In this document: in pieces, positions 1 through 7,387 of the stretch
How positions within the stretch are numbered: position 1 is the first letter of the stretch
How the letters are laid out: each line of letters opens with the position of its first letter
Source: Pseudomonas sp. SJZ079
GTDB taxonomy: Bacteria; Pseudomonadota; Gammaproteobacteria; Pseudomonadales; Pseudomonadaceae
Direction: 5' to 3'
NCBI RefSeq assembly: GCF_007993865.1
Contig: NZ_VIUH01000020.1
Location: forward strand, 1 to 64,000
Length of the DNA stretch: 64,000 bases
Program-made: the position numbers and the translations under genes
Notes under the pieces: model-generated
Told to the model about the DNA's origin: nothing
The model's database searches: none
Seen by the model: only the letters and a program-made list of their open reading frames with translations

Positions 1-89
1 GCGGGAAATGGCCCCCGCTGTTGTTGCAGGACTTGGCAAGGGAATGACCATTACCTGCGTCCTGCGCCTAATCGGGGGCCATTTCTCGC
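1..89. repeat. Long nested inverted repeat (hairpin element)
   Basis: Bases 1-17 pair with 73-89 at 16 of 17 positions. Inside this, GCAGGAC (26-32) pairs perfectly with GTCCTGC (59-65). The whole forms a two-tier hairpin of about 89 nt with no coding frame. It lies downstream of the minus-strand cupin gene, with 158 bases between. It may be a REP-like element or an RNA terminus; the left side is cut by the window start, so the element could be longer. Confidence 0.5.
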
Positions 90-247
90 GGCAACACGGC
101 TCGCAATGAAACGGCAACAGACCCTAGGAGTCTAGCGAGGGACGCGGCAAAGGTGAGTTGCCCTGGCGGCCAGCTCAGTGACTGTGCGAGTCAAGCGCCG
201 GCTCAGCCCTGAGTAGCCGGGCTACGTCCCGGCCAGCGCAGCGATAA

Positions 248-715
248 TCAAAACAACTCGGGATACTGCTGACGCAGCTGTGGCCAGTCGCGCTGCGCCT
301 CGAGGTCTTCGCTGAGCAGGCGGAAACCGGCGAAATCGAAGCCTGGCGCCACTGTGCAGCCGACCAGGCTGAAGTCGCCCAGGCTATGGGCCGCCTGCCA
401 GGCATGCGCCGGCACCGCACGTTGCGGCAGCTGCTCGGCAGCGACCGGACCGAGTCGTTGCGCGCGCAACGTCGTGGGCGACTCGGCGATCAACAGCTCG
501 AGCGGCGCACCTTCATGAAAATGCCACAACTCATCGGCATCCACCCGGTGCCAGCGACTGACCACGCCGGCCGGCAACAGAAACAGGATGGCCGTGGAGC
601 ACAGTCGCCCGCTGGGCAAGCGCTGCGCCGACTCGAACACCCGGCGGTAATAACCGCCCTCGGGGTGCGGCTGCAGCTGCAGCAGCTCGATCAGTTGCGT
701 GGCGCGCGGATGCAT
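248..715 (-). CDS. DUF985-type cupin protein
   Basis: A 155-residue protein of the cupin family formerly called DUF985 (YML079w-like). The N-terminal PHPEGGYYRR stretch (about residues 16-25) and the central WHRVDADELWHFHEG segment are the family's hallmarks; the histidines there line the barrel pocket. The biochemical role of the family is not settled; a sugar or small-molecule isomerase role has been proposed. The ATG at 715 overlaps the TGA of the flavodoxin upstream by one base, so the two are translationally coupled. The reading frame continues upstream, but the coupled ATG and the fit to the family favour this start. Confidence 0.8.
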   Translation of the reverse strand: MHPRATQLIELLQLQPHPEGGYYRRVFESAQRLPSGRLCSTAILFLLPAGVVSRWHRVDADELWHFHEGAPLELLIAESPTTLRAQRLGPVAAEQLPQRAVPAHAWQAAHSLGDFSLVGCTVAPGFDFAGFRLLSEDLEAQRDWPQLRQQYPELF

Positions 716-1167
716 CAGGCGTTCAGCGCCGCCATGAACTCGGCCAGCCAGGGCTCTGCGTCGGTTTCCGGAGTGACGCTCTCGCTGGCGTCCAGGCGCA
801 GCATCGCCAGCACCTCGCGCACCCCCAGTTCGGCATACAGCTCGCGCACCAGCTCGCCGCCGCCGCAATAGGTGTCGCCATAACTGGCATCGCCCAGGGC
901 GATCACCCCACCCGGCAAACCGCTCCAGGCCGGCAAGTGGTCGCGAATGGCGAAATACAGCGGCTGCAGGTTGTCCGGCAGCTCGCCCATGCCGGTGGTC
1001 GCGGTGACCACCAGAAAGGCTTGCGGGGCGAAGGCCTGCACATCCGCCAGACTGGCACGCGGGTTGTGCCAGGCCTGGAAACCGGCGTCTTGCAACAGTT
1101 TTTCGGCATGCCGGGCGACTTCCTCGGCAGTGCCATAGACAGAACCGGACAGGATCGCGACTTTCAT
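715..1167 (-). CDS. Flavodoxin (MioC-like)
   Basis: A 150-residue flavodoxin. The FMN phosphate-binding loop is at residues 7-13 (SGSVYGT), the second loop is near TATTGMGE (55-62), and the third is near LGDASYGDTYCGGG (91-104). It should bind FMN and carry single electrons in the cytoplasm; the partner is unknown. The start at 1167 is preceded by a GGAG-type ribosome site about eight bases away. It forms a two-gene unit with the cupin gene and is divergent from the LOV photoreceptor, with 102 bases between the two starts. Confidence 0.85.
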   Translation of the reverse strand: MKVAILSGSVYGTAEEVARHAEKLLQDAGFQAWHNPRASLADVQAFAPQAFLVVTATTGMGELPDNLQPLYFAIRDHLPAWSGLPGGVIALGDASYGDTYCGGGELVRELYAELGVREVLAMLRLDASESVTPETDAEPWLAEFMAALNA

Positions 1168-1235
1168 AAACAACTCCGAAACATGCAAAATTCGCCGGGC
1201 ATTATGCCGCAAGTACGCAGGCGTTCCGGATGTTT

Positions 1236-1241
1236 TAGAAT
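1236..1241 (+). promoter_or_regulatory. Candidate -10 box for the LOV gene
   Basis: TAGAAT lies 28 bases before the LOV start codon in the short divergent region shared with the flavodoxin gene. No clear -35 hexamer is seen at standard spacing, so the promoter may be activator-dependent or weak. Confidence 0.35.
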
Positions 1242-1269
1242 GCGCCAACCTGGACTGGGAAATCGCCTC

Positions 1270-1719
1270 ATGATCAACGCCAAACTGCTGCAACTGGTGA
1301 TCGACGCCTCCAACGACGGCATCGTGGTGGCCGAACAGGAAGGCGATGACAACATCCTGATCTATGCCAACGCTGCCTTCGAGAAGCTCACCGGCTACGC
1401 CCGTGACGAGATTCTCTACCAGGACTGTCGCTTCCTGCAGGCCAATGATCACGACCAGCCCGGGCTGGCCGTCATTCGCCAGGCGGTGAAGCACCATCAG
1501 CCGTGCCGCCAGATCATCCGTAACTACCGCAAGGATGGCAGCGCATTCTGGAATGAACTGTCGATCACCCCGGTGTTCAACCAGGGCGATCAACTGACCT
1601 ACTTCATCGGCATCCAGAAGGATGTCACCGAGCAGGTGCAGGCTCAGGAGCGGGTCCGACAGCTGGAGACCGAGCTGGCGACCCTGCAGGCGGAACTGAC
1701 CGCGTTAAAAAGCCTGTAA
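1270..1719 (+). CDS. Short LOV blue-light photoreceptor (PpSB1/PpSB2-LOV type)
   Basis: A 149-residue protein made of one LOV/PAS domain (about 17-120) and a short C-terminal helix with heptad-like leucines (121-149); there is no effector domain. The photoactive cysteine is C53 in DCRFLQ, and the FMN-contacting Q116 lies in YFIGIQKDV; N85 and N95 are also in place. The numbering matches the Pseudomonas putida short LOV proteins exactly. Light should form an FMN-Cys53 adduct and change the dimer. Position 61 is His and 66 is Leu, as in the fast-recovering SB2 type rather than the slow Arg/Arg SB1 type, so quick dark reversion is inferred. It is followed by a PilZ gene and lies near a class II LitR regulator. 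Confidence 0.93.
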   Translation: MINAKLLQLVIDASNDGIVVAEQEGDDNILIYANAAFEKLTGYARDEILYQDCRFLQANDHDQPGLAVIRQAVKHHQPCRQIIRNYRKDGSAFWNELSITPVFNQGDQLTYFIGIQKDVTEQVQAQERVRQLETELATLQAELTALKSL

Positions 1720-1785
1720 GCGCTGCAACAAAAACCACATTTCGCAGTCTTAAGAGTTCAAGCCGCCTTCGTGTAGAACTCGCCC

Positions 1786-2394
1786 ATGCAAGACCAGCCA
1801 TTACTCACCCAGGCGGAACTGGAGTTTATCCAGCGCCTACAGGATCAACCTTTAGCCAAGACGCGCAAGAGCAAACCCAACCTGCAAGTCGATGCGTCCG
1901 GCCAAATCAAGGCGTTGCTTGCGCTCTGCGCATCCCATGAGCAGTTGACCATCGAGGCGCACTTCGCCAACCAGCGCATGACCTTCACCCCGCAGCTGAT
2001 CGAAGACGAAGATCACCAACAGCACCTGGATCTCGGTACGCCGCAGATTTTCGATGAGGGCCCGGTTAGTCGTCCCTGGCGTTTGCCGCTGACCCCGCCC
2101 GTGGCCCTGCGCCAACGCAACACCAAACCGAGCGACCTGTGGGTGCATGAGCTGTCGATGAGCGGGCTGCTGATCGAACTGCGCGCGAAACGTACACCAC
2201 CCGAGCACTTCAGCTTGATTCTGCCGTTGGCCGAACAGAAGCCGATCGCCATTCAGGGCAGTTTCGTGCGCAAAACCATTCGGGGTTTGCTGGTGTACCG
2301 ACTCGACCCACTCGATCAACGTGGCGGCGCGCGTTTGCGTCAGTTCATTTATCAGCAGCACCGCAGGCTCTACCCCGAGGCGCACCCCGCTTGA
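1786..2394 (+). CDS. PilZ-domain protein
   Basis: A 202-residue protein with an unassigned N-terminal half and a PilZ-like C-terminal half (about 105-195). An RQRN basic stretch precedes VHELSMSGLLIEL, which resembles the D/N-x-S-x-x-G signature of c-di-GMP binders, here with Glu in the first position. Whether it still binds c-di-GMP is therefore uncertain. It begins 66 bases after the LOV stop on the same strand; a TAGAAC box just before the start could be its own promoter. The position suggests, but does not prove, a light-to-c-di-GMP link. Confidence 0.7.
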   Translation: MQDQPLLTQAELEFIQRLQDQPLAKTRKSKPNLQVDASGQIKALLALCASHEQLTIEAHFANQRMTFTPQLIEDEDHQQHLDLGTPQIFDEGPVSRPWRLPLTPPVALRQRNTKPSDLWVHELSMSGLLIELRAKRTPPEHFSLILPLAEQKPIAIQGSFVRKTIRGLLVYRLDPLDQRGGARLRQFIYQQHRRLYPEAHPA

Positions 2395-2438
2395 GCGGTC
2401 GTTGAGTCGACTCTGAACTCGGCGCGGCGCGACTGGGA

Positions 2439-3392
2439 TCAGGTATCCAGATGCCCCGCCAGAAACTGCTGCAAGCGACGCTGCATCAACCGTCCCTCAT
2501 TACCCAAGCTGGCTATCGGCGAACCGCTCAAACTGTCTTCGGCCAACTCGGCGCCCTTGCCCGCCAGGGCCAGCGGGCAATCCAGGGCCAAGGCCAGACG
2601 CGCCAAAACGCGTGGCAGATCGTCACTCGGCGGCTGATTTGAAAACAACACCAGTGCCTGCGGTTGCATCCTCTCGCAGATCAGCGACAACTCCTGCAGC
2701 GGCTGGCCCAGGCCCAATACGCAGATGGCGATATCCGCACTGCTCAGCAGCAAACCGGCGACCAGCAACTCCAGTTCATGGCAATGCCCAGGCAAGGCGA
2801 CCAGGAGCACCCGTTCCTCACTCTGCGTGCGCAGAATCTGCAGACGCTGTAAGGCGCGTGCCCGCAGGAAGCTATCGAAAAACAACCATTCGCTGGTCTG
2901 GCCAAACTCGCCTTGGCGCAACAACAGCTCCTGCCAGAGCGGCAGCAGAATGCCTTGAAACACCACAGGCAGCGGATAGCTGGAAAACACCTGACCGTAC
3001 AACCGCTCCAGCCGCAATTCGTCAAAGCCGGCGATGGCACGGCGCAATTGTGCCTGCCACTCCAGCCATTCGTCGCCGGCAGCGTCTTGATAGACCGTGG
3101 CACTGGCGTGCTGGGCCGAGCTGTTGGTGGCGAGAATCTTGGCGACCTTGCTCACCGCCACCCCGCGCTCGATCCAGCCCAGAATACTGCGCACCGACTC
3201 GATGTCGGCCTGCGAGTAGAGCCGATGCCCGCTCTCGGTCCGGGTTGGCTGAATCAAACCGTAACGCCGCTCCCAGGCCCGCAACGTCACTGGGTTAACG
3301 CCCGTCACACGGCAAACCTCGCGTATGGGAAACAACTCCTCCCGTTTCAGGGCACTCGAGACCGGGGACGCAGCACCAACCAGATCGGACAT
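2439..3392 (-). CDS. MerR-family regulator of class II LitR/CarH type
   Basis: A 317-residue regulator with an N-terminal MerR winged helix (about 21-90, with TLRAWERRYG and the GHRLYS wing) and a C-terminal B12-binding-like fold (about 115-310). Class I LitR/CarH bind adenosylcobalamin through a Glu-His pair in the helical bundle and a D/E-x-H-x-x-G motif. Here these are E168-W169 and H203-C-H-E-L-E208, so cobalamin binding is probably lost, as in class II LitR. In P. putida, class II LitR proteins control light-induced genes including a folE. This gene is divergent from folM-folE-folX and 45 bases from the convergent PilZ gene. The ATG at 3392 has only a weak ribosome site, so the start is probable rather than certain. 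Confidence 0.85.
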   Translation of the reverse strand: MSDLVGAASPVSSALKREELFPIREVCRVTGVNPVTLRAWERRYGLIQPTRTESGHRLYSQADIESVRSILGWIERGVAVSKVAKILATNSSAQHASATVYQDAAGDEWLEWQAQLRRAIAGFDELRLERLYGQVFSSYPLPVVFQGILLPLWQELLLRQGEFGQTSEWLFFDSFLRARALQRLQILRTQSEERVLLVALPGHCHELELLVAGLLLSSADIAICVLGLGQPLQELSLICERMQPQALVLFSNQPPSDDLPRVLARLALALDCPLALAGKGAELAEDSLSGSPIASLGNEGRLMQRRLQQFLAGHLDT

Positions 3393-3708
3393 GGGCAGAG
3401 GTATCACAATGAACAGGTTGCCGGCATTGTAACCCAGCCATTGGCGGCAGACGTTGGCCGCAATCTGTGCACAGGCGCTGTCTCCGTGGCGGCGTAGCGA
3501 CAGAGCGTCACCGTTCGTAGACCGCCAATAGGCCAAGACAGGCAACAGACTCAGGCGAAGAACCGCCCAAATACCTATACGACACTGTTTAATATGCACA
3601 ACTTAGTATCAGATTAACCATGGCTTTAGCTTCACTAAAAAGCCCATACAGCTCAAGGAAATAGACAGAATAACGGCTACAGCCGCAATAACCCTGCGGC
3701 GCCTAGGG

Positions 3709-3735
3709 TTGTACAGCGGCAGCGGCTGATATAAC
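3709..3735 (+). promoter_or_regulatory. Candidate folM promoter with TGTACA half-site
   Basis: TTGTAC (3709-3714) and TATAAC (3730-3735) are 15 bases apart. TGTACA (3710-3715) matches the half-site I recall for LitR/MlrA-type MerR regulators. Only one half-site is present at this spot, so regulation by the divergent LitR-like protein is inferred from layout plus this short match. Confidence 0.4.
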
Positions 3736-3744
3736 TTTGCAACT

Positions 3745-3801
3745 GGCTCAGTCGACGCAATGTCTTACTGGTCAGGTATCCCGGCATTGCGTCGCTGAGC
3801 C
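3745..3801 (+). promoter_or_regulatory. Leader stem-loop upstream of folM
   Basis: Bases 3745-3762 and 3785-3801 form an inverted repeat broken by a single unpaired base, with a 22-base loop, and are followed by TCCCTTTTC. If transcription starts near 3742, the stem would form the very 5' end of the message, 26 bases before the folM start. It could be an attenuator, a stabilising 5' stem or a protein-binding dyad. Confidence 0.55.
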
Positions 3802-3827
3802 TCCCTTTTCATCGGTCAGAGTCGAGC

Positions 3828-4538
3828 ATGAACGCTAGTGCAGCCCCAATATTGATCACTGGCGCCAGTCAACGCGTGGGCCTGTACTGTGCCGAGCGCC
3901 TGCTCGACGACGGTCATGCGCTGATCGTGACCTACCGCAGCGAGCGCCCAGGCCTGTCCCGCCTGCGCGAACGCGGCGCGCTGACCTTGCCGGCGGACTT
4001 TTCCAACGAGGCCAGCATCCTCGCTTTTATCGAACAGCTGAAAAACCAGACCGACAGCCTGCGCGCGATCATCCACAACGCCTCCGACTGGCTGAGTGAA
4101 ATGCCCGGCCAGGAGGCCGCCGCCTTTACCCAACTGTTCAACCTGCACATGCTCGCGCCGTACCTGATCAACCTGCACTGCGCCGAGATGCTGCGCCAGT
4201 CGACGCCCGCCGACATCATTCATATCAGCGATGATGTGGTCCGCAAAGGCAGCGCCAATCGCCCGGCCTACTGCGCCAGCAAGGCGGGCCTGGACAGCCT
4301 GACCCTGTCCTTCGCCGCCAAGCTGGCGCCGCTGATCAAGGTCAACGGCATCGCCCCGGCGCTGCTCATGTTCAACCCCGAAGATGATGCCGCCTACCGC
4401 GCCAAGGCCCTGAAAAAATCCGCACTGGGGATAGAGCCGGGACCGCAGGTGATCTACCAGAGCCTGCGCTATCTGCTGGATAACCCTTACGTCACCGGCA
4501 CCACCCTTACTGTCAACGGCGGCCGCCACCTCAAGTGA
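3828..4538 (+). CDS. folM: Dihydromonapterin reductase FolM
   Basis: A 236-residue short-chain dehydrogenase. The NAD(P) loop is TGASQRVG (about 11-18), the NAG-like motif is HNAS, and the catalytic Y-x-x-x-K is YCASK. FolM reduces dihydromonapterin to tetrahydromonapterin, the pterin cofactor of phenylalanine hydroxylase in pseudomonads, and has weak dihydrofolate reductase activity. It heads a three-gene operon with folE 22 bases downstream. The leader stem-loop and TGTACA-bearing promoter upstream suggest control by the divergent LitR-like regulator. Confidence 0.9.
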   Translation: MNASAAPILITGASQRVGLYCAERLLDDGHALIVTYRSERPGLSRLRERGALTLPADFSNEASILAFIEQLKNQTDSLRAIIHNASDWLSEMPGQEAAAFTQLFNLHMLAPYLINLHCAEMLRQSTPADIIHISDDVVRKGSANRPAYCASKAGLDSLTLSFAAKLAPLIKVNGIAPALLMFNPEDDAAYRAKALKKSALGIEPGPQVIYQSLRYLLDNPYVTGTTLTVNGGRHLK

Positions 4539-4560
4539 GGGGTGCGGCGAGGACCCATCG

Positions 4561-5121
4561 ATGAACCACCATCTGTCCAATCACTACCGTGAGATCCTCA
4601 TCGGTGTGGGTGAAGACCCCGAGCGTGAAGGCCTGCTGGACACGCCCAAGCGTGCGGCCAAGGCCATGCAATACCTGTGTCACGGTTACCAGAGCAGCCT
4701 AGAACAGGTGGTCAACGGCGCGCTGTTTGCCTCCGACAACGACGAGATGGTGATGGTCAAGGACGTCGAGTTGTACTCGCTGTGCGAGCACCACCTGCTG
4801 CCCTTCATCGGCAAGGCGCATGTCGCCTACATCCCCACCGGCAAGGTGCTGGGCTTGTCGAAGATTGCACGAATCGTCGACATGTATGCCCGGCGCCTGC
4901 AGATTCAGGAAAACCTGACCCGGCAGATCGCCGAAGCCATTCAGCAGGTGACCAACGCCGCCGGCGTGGCCGTGGTGATCGAGGCCCAACACATGTGCAT
5001 GATGATGCGCGGGGTGGAGAAGCAGAACTCGCTGATGAGCACCTCGGTGATGCTCGGGGCGTTTCGCGAGTCGAGCAACACCCGCCAAGAATTTCTGCAA
5101 CTGATCGGACGGAGTAAGTAG
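4561..5121 (+). CDS. folE: GTP cyclohydrolase I
   Basis: A 186-residue type I enzyme converting GTP to dihydroneopterin triphosphate, the first step of folate and monapterin synthesis. Zinc ligands C75, H78 (LCEHH) and C146 (QHMCMMMRGV) are all present. It starts 22 bases after folM and ends two bases before folX. Pseudomonads often carry more than one folE; this copy, tied to folM and folX, probably serves pterin cofactor supply. Light induction of such a folE by class II LitR is known in P. putida and is inferred here. Confidence 0.95.
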   Translation: MNHHLSNHYREILIGVGEDPEREGLLDTPKRAAKAMQYLCHGYQSSLEQVVNGALFASDNDEMVMVKDVELYSLCEHHLLPFIGKAHVAYIPTGKVLGLSKIARIVDMYARRLQIQENLTRQIAEAIQQVTNAAGVAVVIEAQHMCMMMRGVEKQNSLMSTSVMLGAFRESSNTRQEFLQLIGRSK

Positions 5122-5123
5122 TT

Positions 5124-5495
5124 ATGCCACGACTGGAACCTGGCATGGCGCGCATTCGCGTCAAGGACCTGCGCCTGCGCACCTATATCGGCATCAAGGA
5201 AGAAGAGATCAACAACAAGCAGGACGTGCTGATCAACCTGACCATCCTCTACCCGGCAGTCGAGGCGGTGCGCGACAACGACATCGACCACGCCCTGAAT
5301 TACCGCACCATCACCAAGGCGATCATCCAGCATGTCGAAGGCAACCGTTTCGCCCTGCTCGAACGCCTGACCCAGGAGATTCTCGACCTGGTGATGACCC
5401 ATGCGACCGTGCGTTACGCCGAAGTGGAAGTCGACAAGCCGCACGCCCTGCGCTTTGCCGAATCGGTATCCATCACCCTTGCGGGACACCGCTAG
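5124..5495 (+). CDS. folX: Dihydroneopterin triphosphate 2'-epimerase FolX
   Basis: A 123-residue member of the FolB/FolX family. The stretch RIRVKDLRLRTYIGIKEEE and the LLERLTQEI segment are typical. FolX epimerises dihydroneopterin triphosphate to dihydromonapterin triphosphate. With FolE upstream and FolM for the last reduction, the cluster supplies every step to tetrahydromonapterin except dephosphorylation. Its start is two bases after the folE stop, and a GGAG-like site lies inside the end of folE. FolB is the only close alternative; the operon context favours FolX. Confidence 0.9.
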   Translation: MPRLEPGMARIRVKDLRLRTYIGIKEEEINNKQDVLINLTILYPAVEAVRDNDIDHALNYRTITKAIIQHVEGNRFALLERLTQEILDLVMTHATVRYAEVEVDKPHALRFAESVSITLAGHR

Positions 5496-5606
5496 GCGAC
5501 AGCCGGCGTGCGGCCCGGCGCCGCGACAGCGGGCCATTGCCCTCCGGCCAGCAGGCTCTTATCATCGCCGGCATCCCTGCCCTGCCGCCCTAGAGAGCAC
5601 ACCGCC

Positions 5607-5912
5607 ATGACCGAGCAAGAACGTCTCGAACTCGAAGCCGCCGCCTTTCGCAGCCTGGTCCAACACCTGCGTAGCCGCCCCGACGTGCAGAACATCGACC
5701 TGATGAACCTCGCCGGCTTCTGCCGGAACTGCCTATCCAAATGGTACAAGGCGGCTGCCGACGACGCCGGCCTCGAGGTGACGCCGGACCAGGCCCGCGA
5801 AGAGATTTACGGCATGCCCTACAGCGAGTGGAAGAACAAATACCAGCAAGAAGCCAGCGCCAAGCAGCAAGCTGCATTCAATAAGCAAAGCACCGACGGC
5901 AAGAACACATGA
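5607..5912 (+). CDS. DUF1244 protein
   Basis: A 101-residue protein with the family core NIDLMNLAGFCRNCLSKWY (about 32-50), including the paired cysteines C42 and C45. The rest of the family signature, EIYGMPYSEWKNKYQ, follows. The function is unknown; the compact fold and the C-x-x-C pair allow metal binding, but this is not shown. Its last four bases overlap the start of the HopJ-like gene (ATGA), so the pair is translationally coupled. Confidence 0.85.
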   Translation: MTEQERLELEAAAFRSLVQHLRSRPDVQNIDLMNLAGFCRNCLSKWYKAAADDAGLEVTPDQAREEIYGMPYSEWKNKYQQEASAKQQAAFNKQSTDGKNT

Positions 5913-6250
5913 GTGCACTCAGCGACTTCCGCGCGCGCTTGCACAGCGAGCAGTTCGCCTTTGCCGAGACCCTGGCGTTTATTGCCGAGCACTATGACTA
6001 CCAACCCAGCGCCTTCAGCAATGGCGCGGTGGACAATGCCGCCGGGCAAAACGAGGGCTCTTGCAAGACCCTCGGCCTGGCGCTGCTCGAAGGCCTGAGT
6101 CTGGAAGAAACCCTGCAGTGCTTCGGCGAACATTACCGCAGTGTACTGGCCACCCCGGACGGCAGTGACCACGGCAATATCCGCGCCCTGATGGCCACCG
6201 GTCTGGCGGGCGTACGCTTCGAGCAACCCGCACTGAAGCGCAAAGCCTGA
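5909..6250 (+). CDS. HopJ-family protein
   Basis: A 113-residue protein of the HopJ family. Hallmarks are the F-x-x-TLAFI--HY-Y-P-AF-NG start and the EGSCKTLGLALLEGLS segment. The family is named after a Pseudomonas syringae type III effector, yet is widespread in free-living pseudomonads without such a system, so a housekeeping role is likelier than secretion. It overlaps the DUF1244 gene by four bases and is followed by a strong terminator at 6277-6304. Confidence 0.85.
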   Translation: MSALSDFRARLHSEQFAFAETLAFIAEHYDYQPSAFSNGAVDNAAGQNEGSCKTLGLALLEGLSLEETLQCFGEHYRSVLATPDGSDHGNIRALMATGLAGVRFEQPALKRKA

Positions 6251-6276
6251 CGTAGCGGTTTGAGCTGGCCACAAAA

Positions 6277-6304
6277 AGCCCCGCACTGAGCGGGGCTATT
6301 TTTT
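6277..6304. terminator. Bidirectional rho-independent terminator
   Basis: AGCCCCGC (6277-6284) pairs with GCGGGGCT (6290-6297) around a 5-base loop, with T-rich tail on the plus strand and A-rich start that serves the minus strand. It separates the convergent HopJ-like gene and trxB. Confidence 0.9.
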
Positions 6305-6319
6305 GTTGCGGCCTAAGAC

Positions 6320-7267
6320 TTACTGACCGTCGAGGTAGCGCTCGACATCCAACGCTGCCATGCAACCGGCGCCGGCCGACGTGATCGCCTGGCGGTACAC
6401 ATGGTCGGCCACATCGCCCGCGGCGAACACGCCCGCTACGCTGGTGGCGGTGGCATTGCCGTCACGGCTGCCGCTAACCTGCATATAGCCATCTTTCAAG
6501 GCCAGCTGGCCCTCGAACAGCGAGGTGTTCGGCGTATGGCCGATCGCCACGAACAGGCCATCGACTTTAAGCTCATCGCTGCTGCCGTCGTTATTCTTTA
6601 CCCGCACCCCGGTCACGCCCATGTTGTCGCCCAGCACCTCATCGACCTCGGCGTTCAGCTTGAGCACGATCTTGCCCTCGGCGACGCGCGCCTGCAGCTT
6701 GTCCTGCAGGATCTTCTCGGCGCGGAAGGTCTCGCGGCGATGCACCAGAGTCACCTTGCTGGCGATATTGGCCAGGTACAGCGCCTCTTCCACAGCCGTG
6801 TTGCCGCCACCGACCACCGCCACTTCGCGATTGCGGTAGAAGAAACCGTCGCAGGTAGCGCAGGCCGATACGCCTTTGCCCATGAATGCCTCTTCGCTTG
6901 GCAGGCCGAGGTAACGGGCGCTGGCGCCCGTGGCGATGATCAACGCGTCGCAACTGTAGGTCGCGCTGTCACCCACCAGGGTGAAGGGCTTGCCGGCCAG
7001 GTCCACGGCATTGATGTGGTCGAAGACGATCTCGGTCTCGAAGCGCTCGGCGTGCTCCTGCATACGCTGCATCAGTGCCGGGCCGGTCAGGCCGTGTACG
7101 TCGCCCGGCCAGTTGTCGACCTCGGTGGTGGTGGTCAGCTGGCCACCGGCCTGCATGCCGGTAATCAATAGCGGCTTCAAGTTGGCGCGCGCCGCGTAGA
7201 CCGCCGCGCTGTAACCGGCCGGGCCGGAACCGAGGATGATCACGCGGGCATGACGTGTTGCAGACAT
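6320..7267 (-). CDS. trxB: Thioredoxin reductase
   Basis: A 315-residue low-molecular-weight flavoprotein. The FAD loop GSGPAG is at 13-18, the redox pair is C136-A-T-C139, the NADPH loop is GGGNTA (153-158), and the FAD-tail motif GVFAAGDV is near the end. It uses NADPH to reduce thioredoxin in the cytoplasm. It follows the peroxiredoxin gene on the same strand after 120 bases. In P. aeruginosa the matching ahpB-trxB2 pair is in the OxyR regulon, and an OxyR-like site lies upstream of the peroxiredoxin here. Confidence 0.95.
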   Translation of the reverse strand: MSATRHARVIILGSGPAGYSAAVYAARANLKPLLITGMQAGGQLTTTTEVDNWPGDVHGLTGPALMQRMQEHAERFETEIVFDHINAVDLAGKPFTLVGDSATYSCDALIIATGASARYLGLPSEEAFMGKGVSACATCDGFFYRNREVAVVGGGNTAVEEALYLANIASKVTLVHRRETFRAEKILQDKLQARVAEGKIVLKLNAEVDEVLGDNMGVTGVRVKNNDGSSDELKVDGLFVAIGHTPNTSLFEGQLALKDGYMQVSGSRDGNATATSVAGVFAAGDVADHVYRQAITSAGAGCMAALDVERYLDGQ

Positions 7268-7387
7268 AACTGACTCCTACCGGCCGGCTAACCGGCGCGA
7301 ATAAAAAGGGGCAATCCAAGCACTTGGGGAAGGCTGTAGAAACGGAGGCCCCGAAAACGGTTGAACGAACTCGAACGGTGGCTGTTT

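Larger units (their letters stand above)
3393..3827. other. 435-bp divergent regulatory region, litR-like gene / folM
   Basis: No gene is supported here. The region holds a TTGTACA element (3709-3715), a TATAAC box (3730-3735) and a long stem-loop (3745-3801), all oriented toward folM. The part next to the regulator (3393-3610) is AT-richer near 3570-3610, where the regulator's own promoter is likely, but no box is convincing there. Confidence 0.6.

Noticed and set aside
3576..3600. Possible second LitR-type operator near the regulator's promoter
   Set aside because: The half-sites TATACG and TGCACA deviate from TGTACA and their spacing is 13, so the match is not better than chance.
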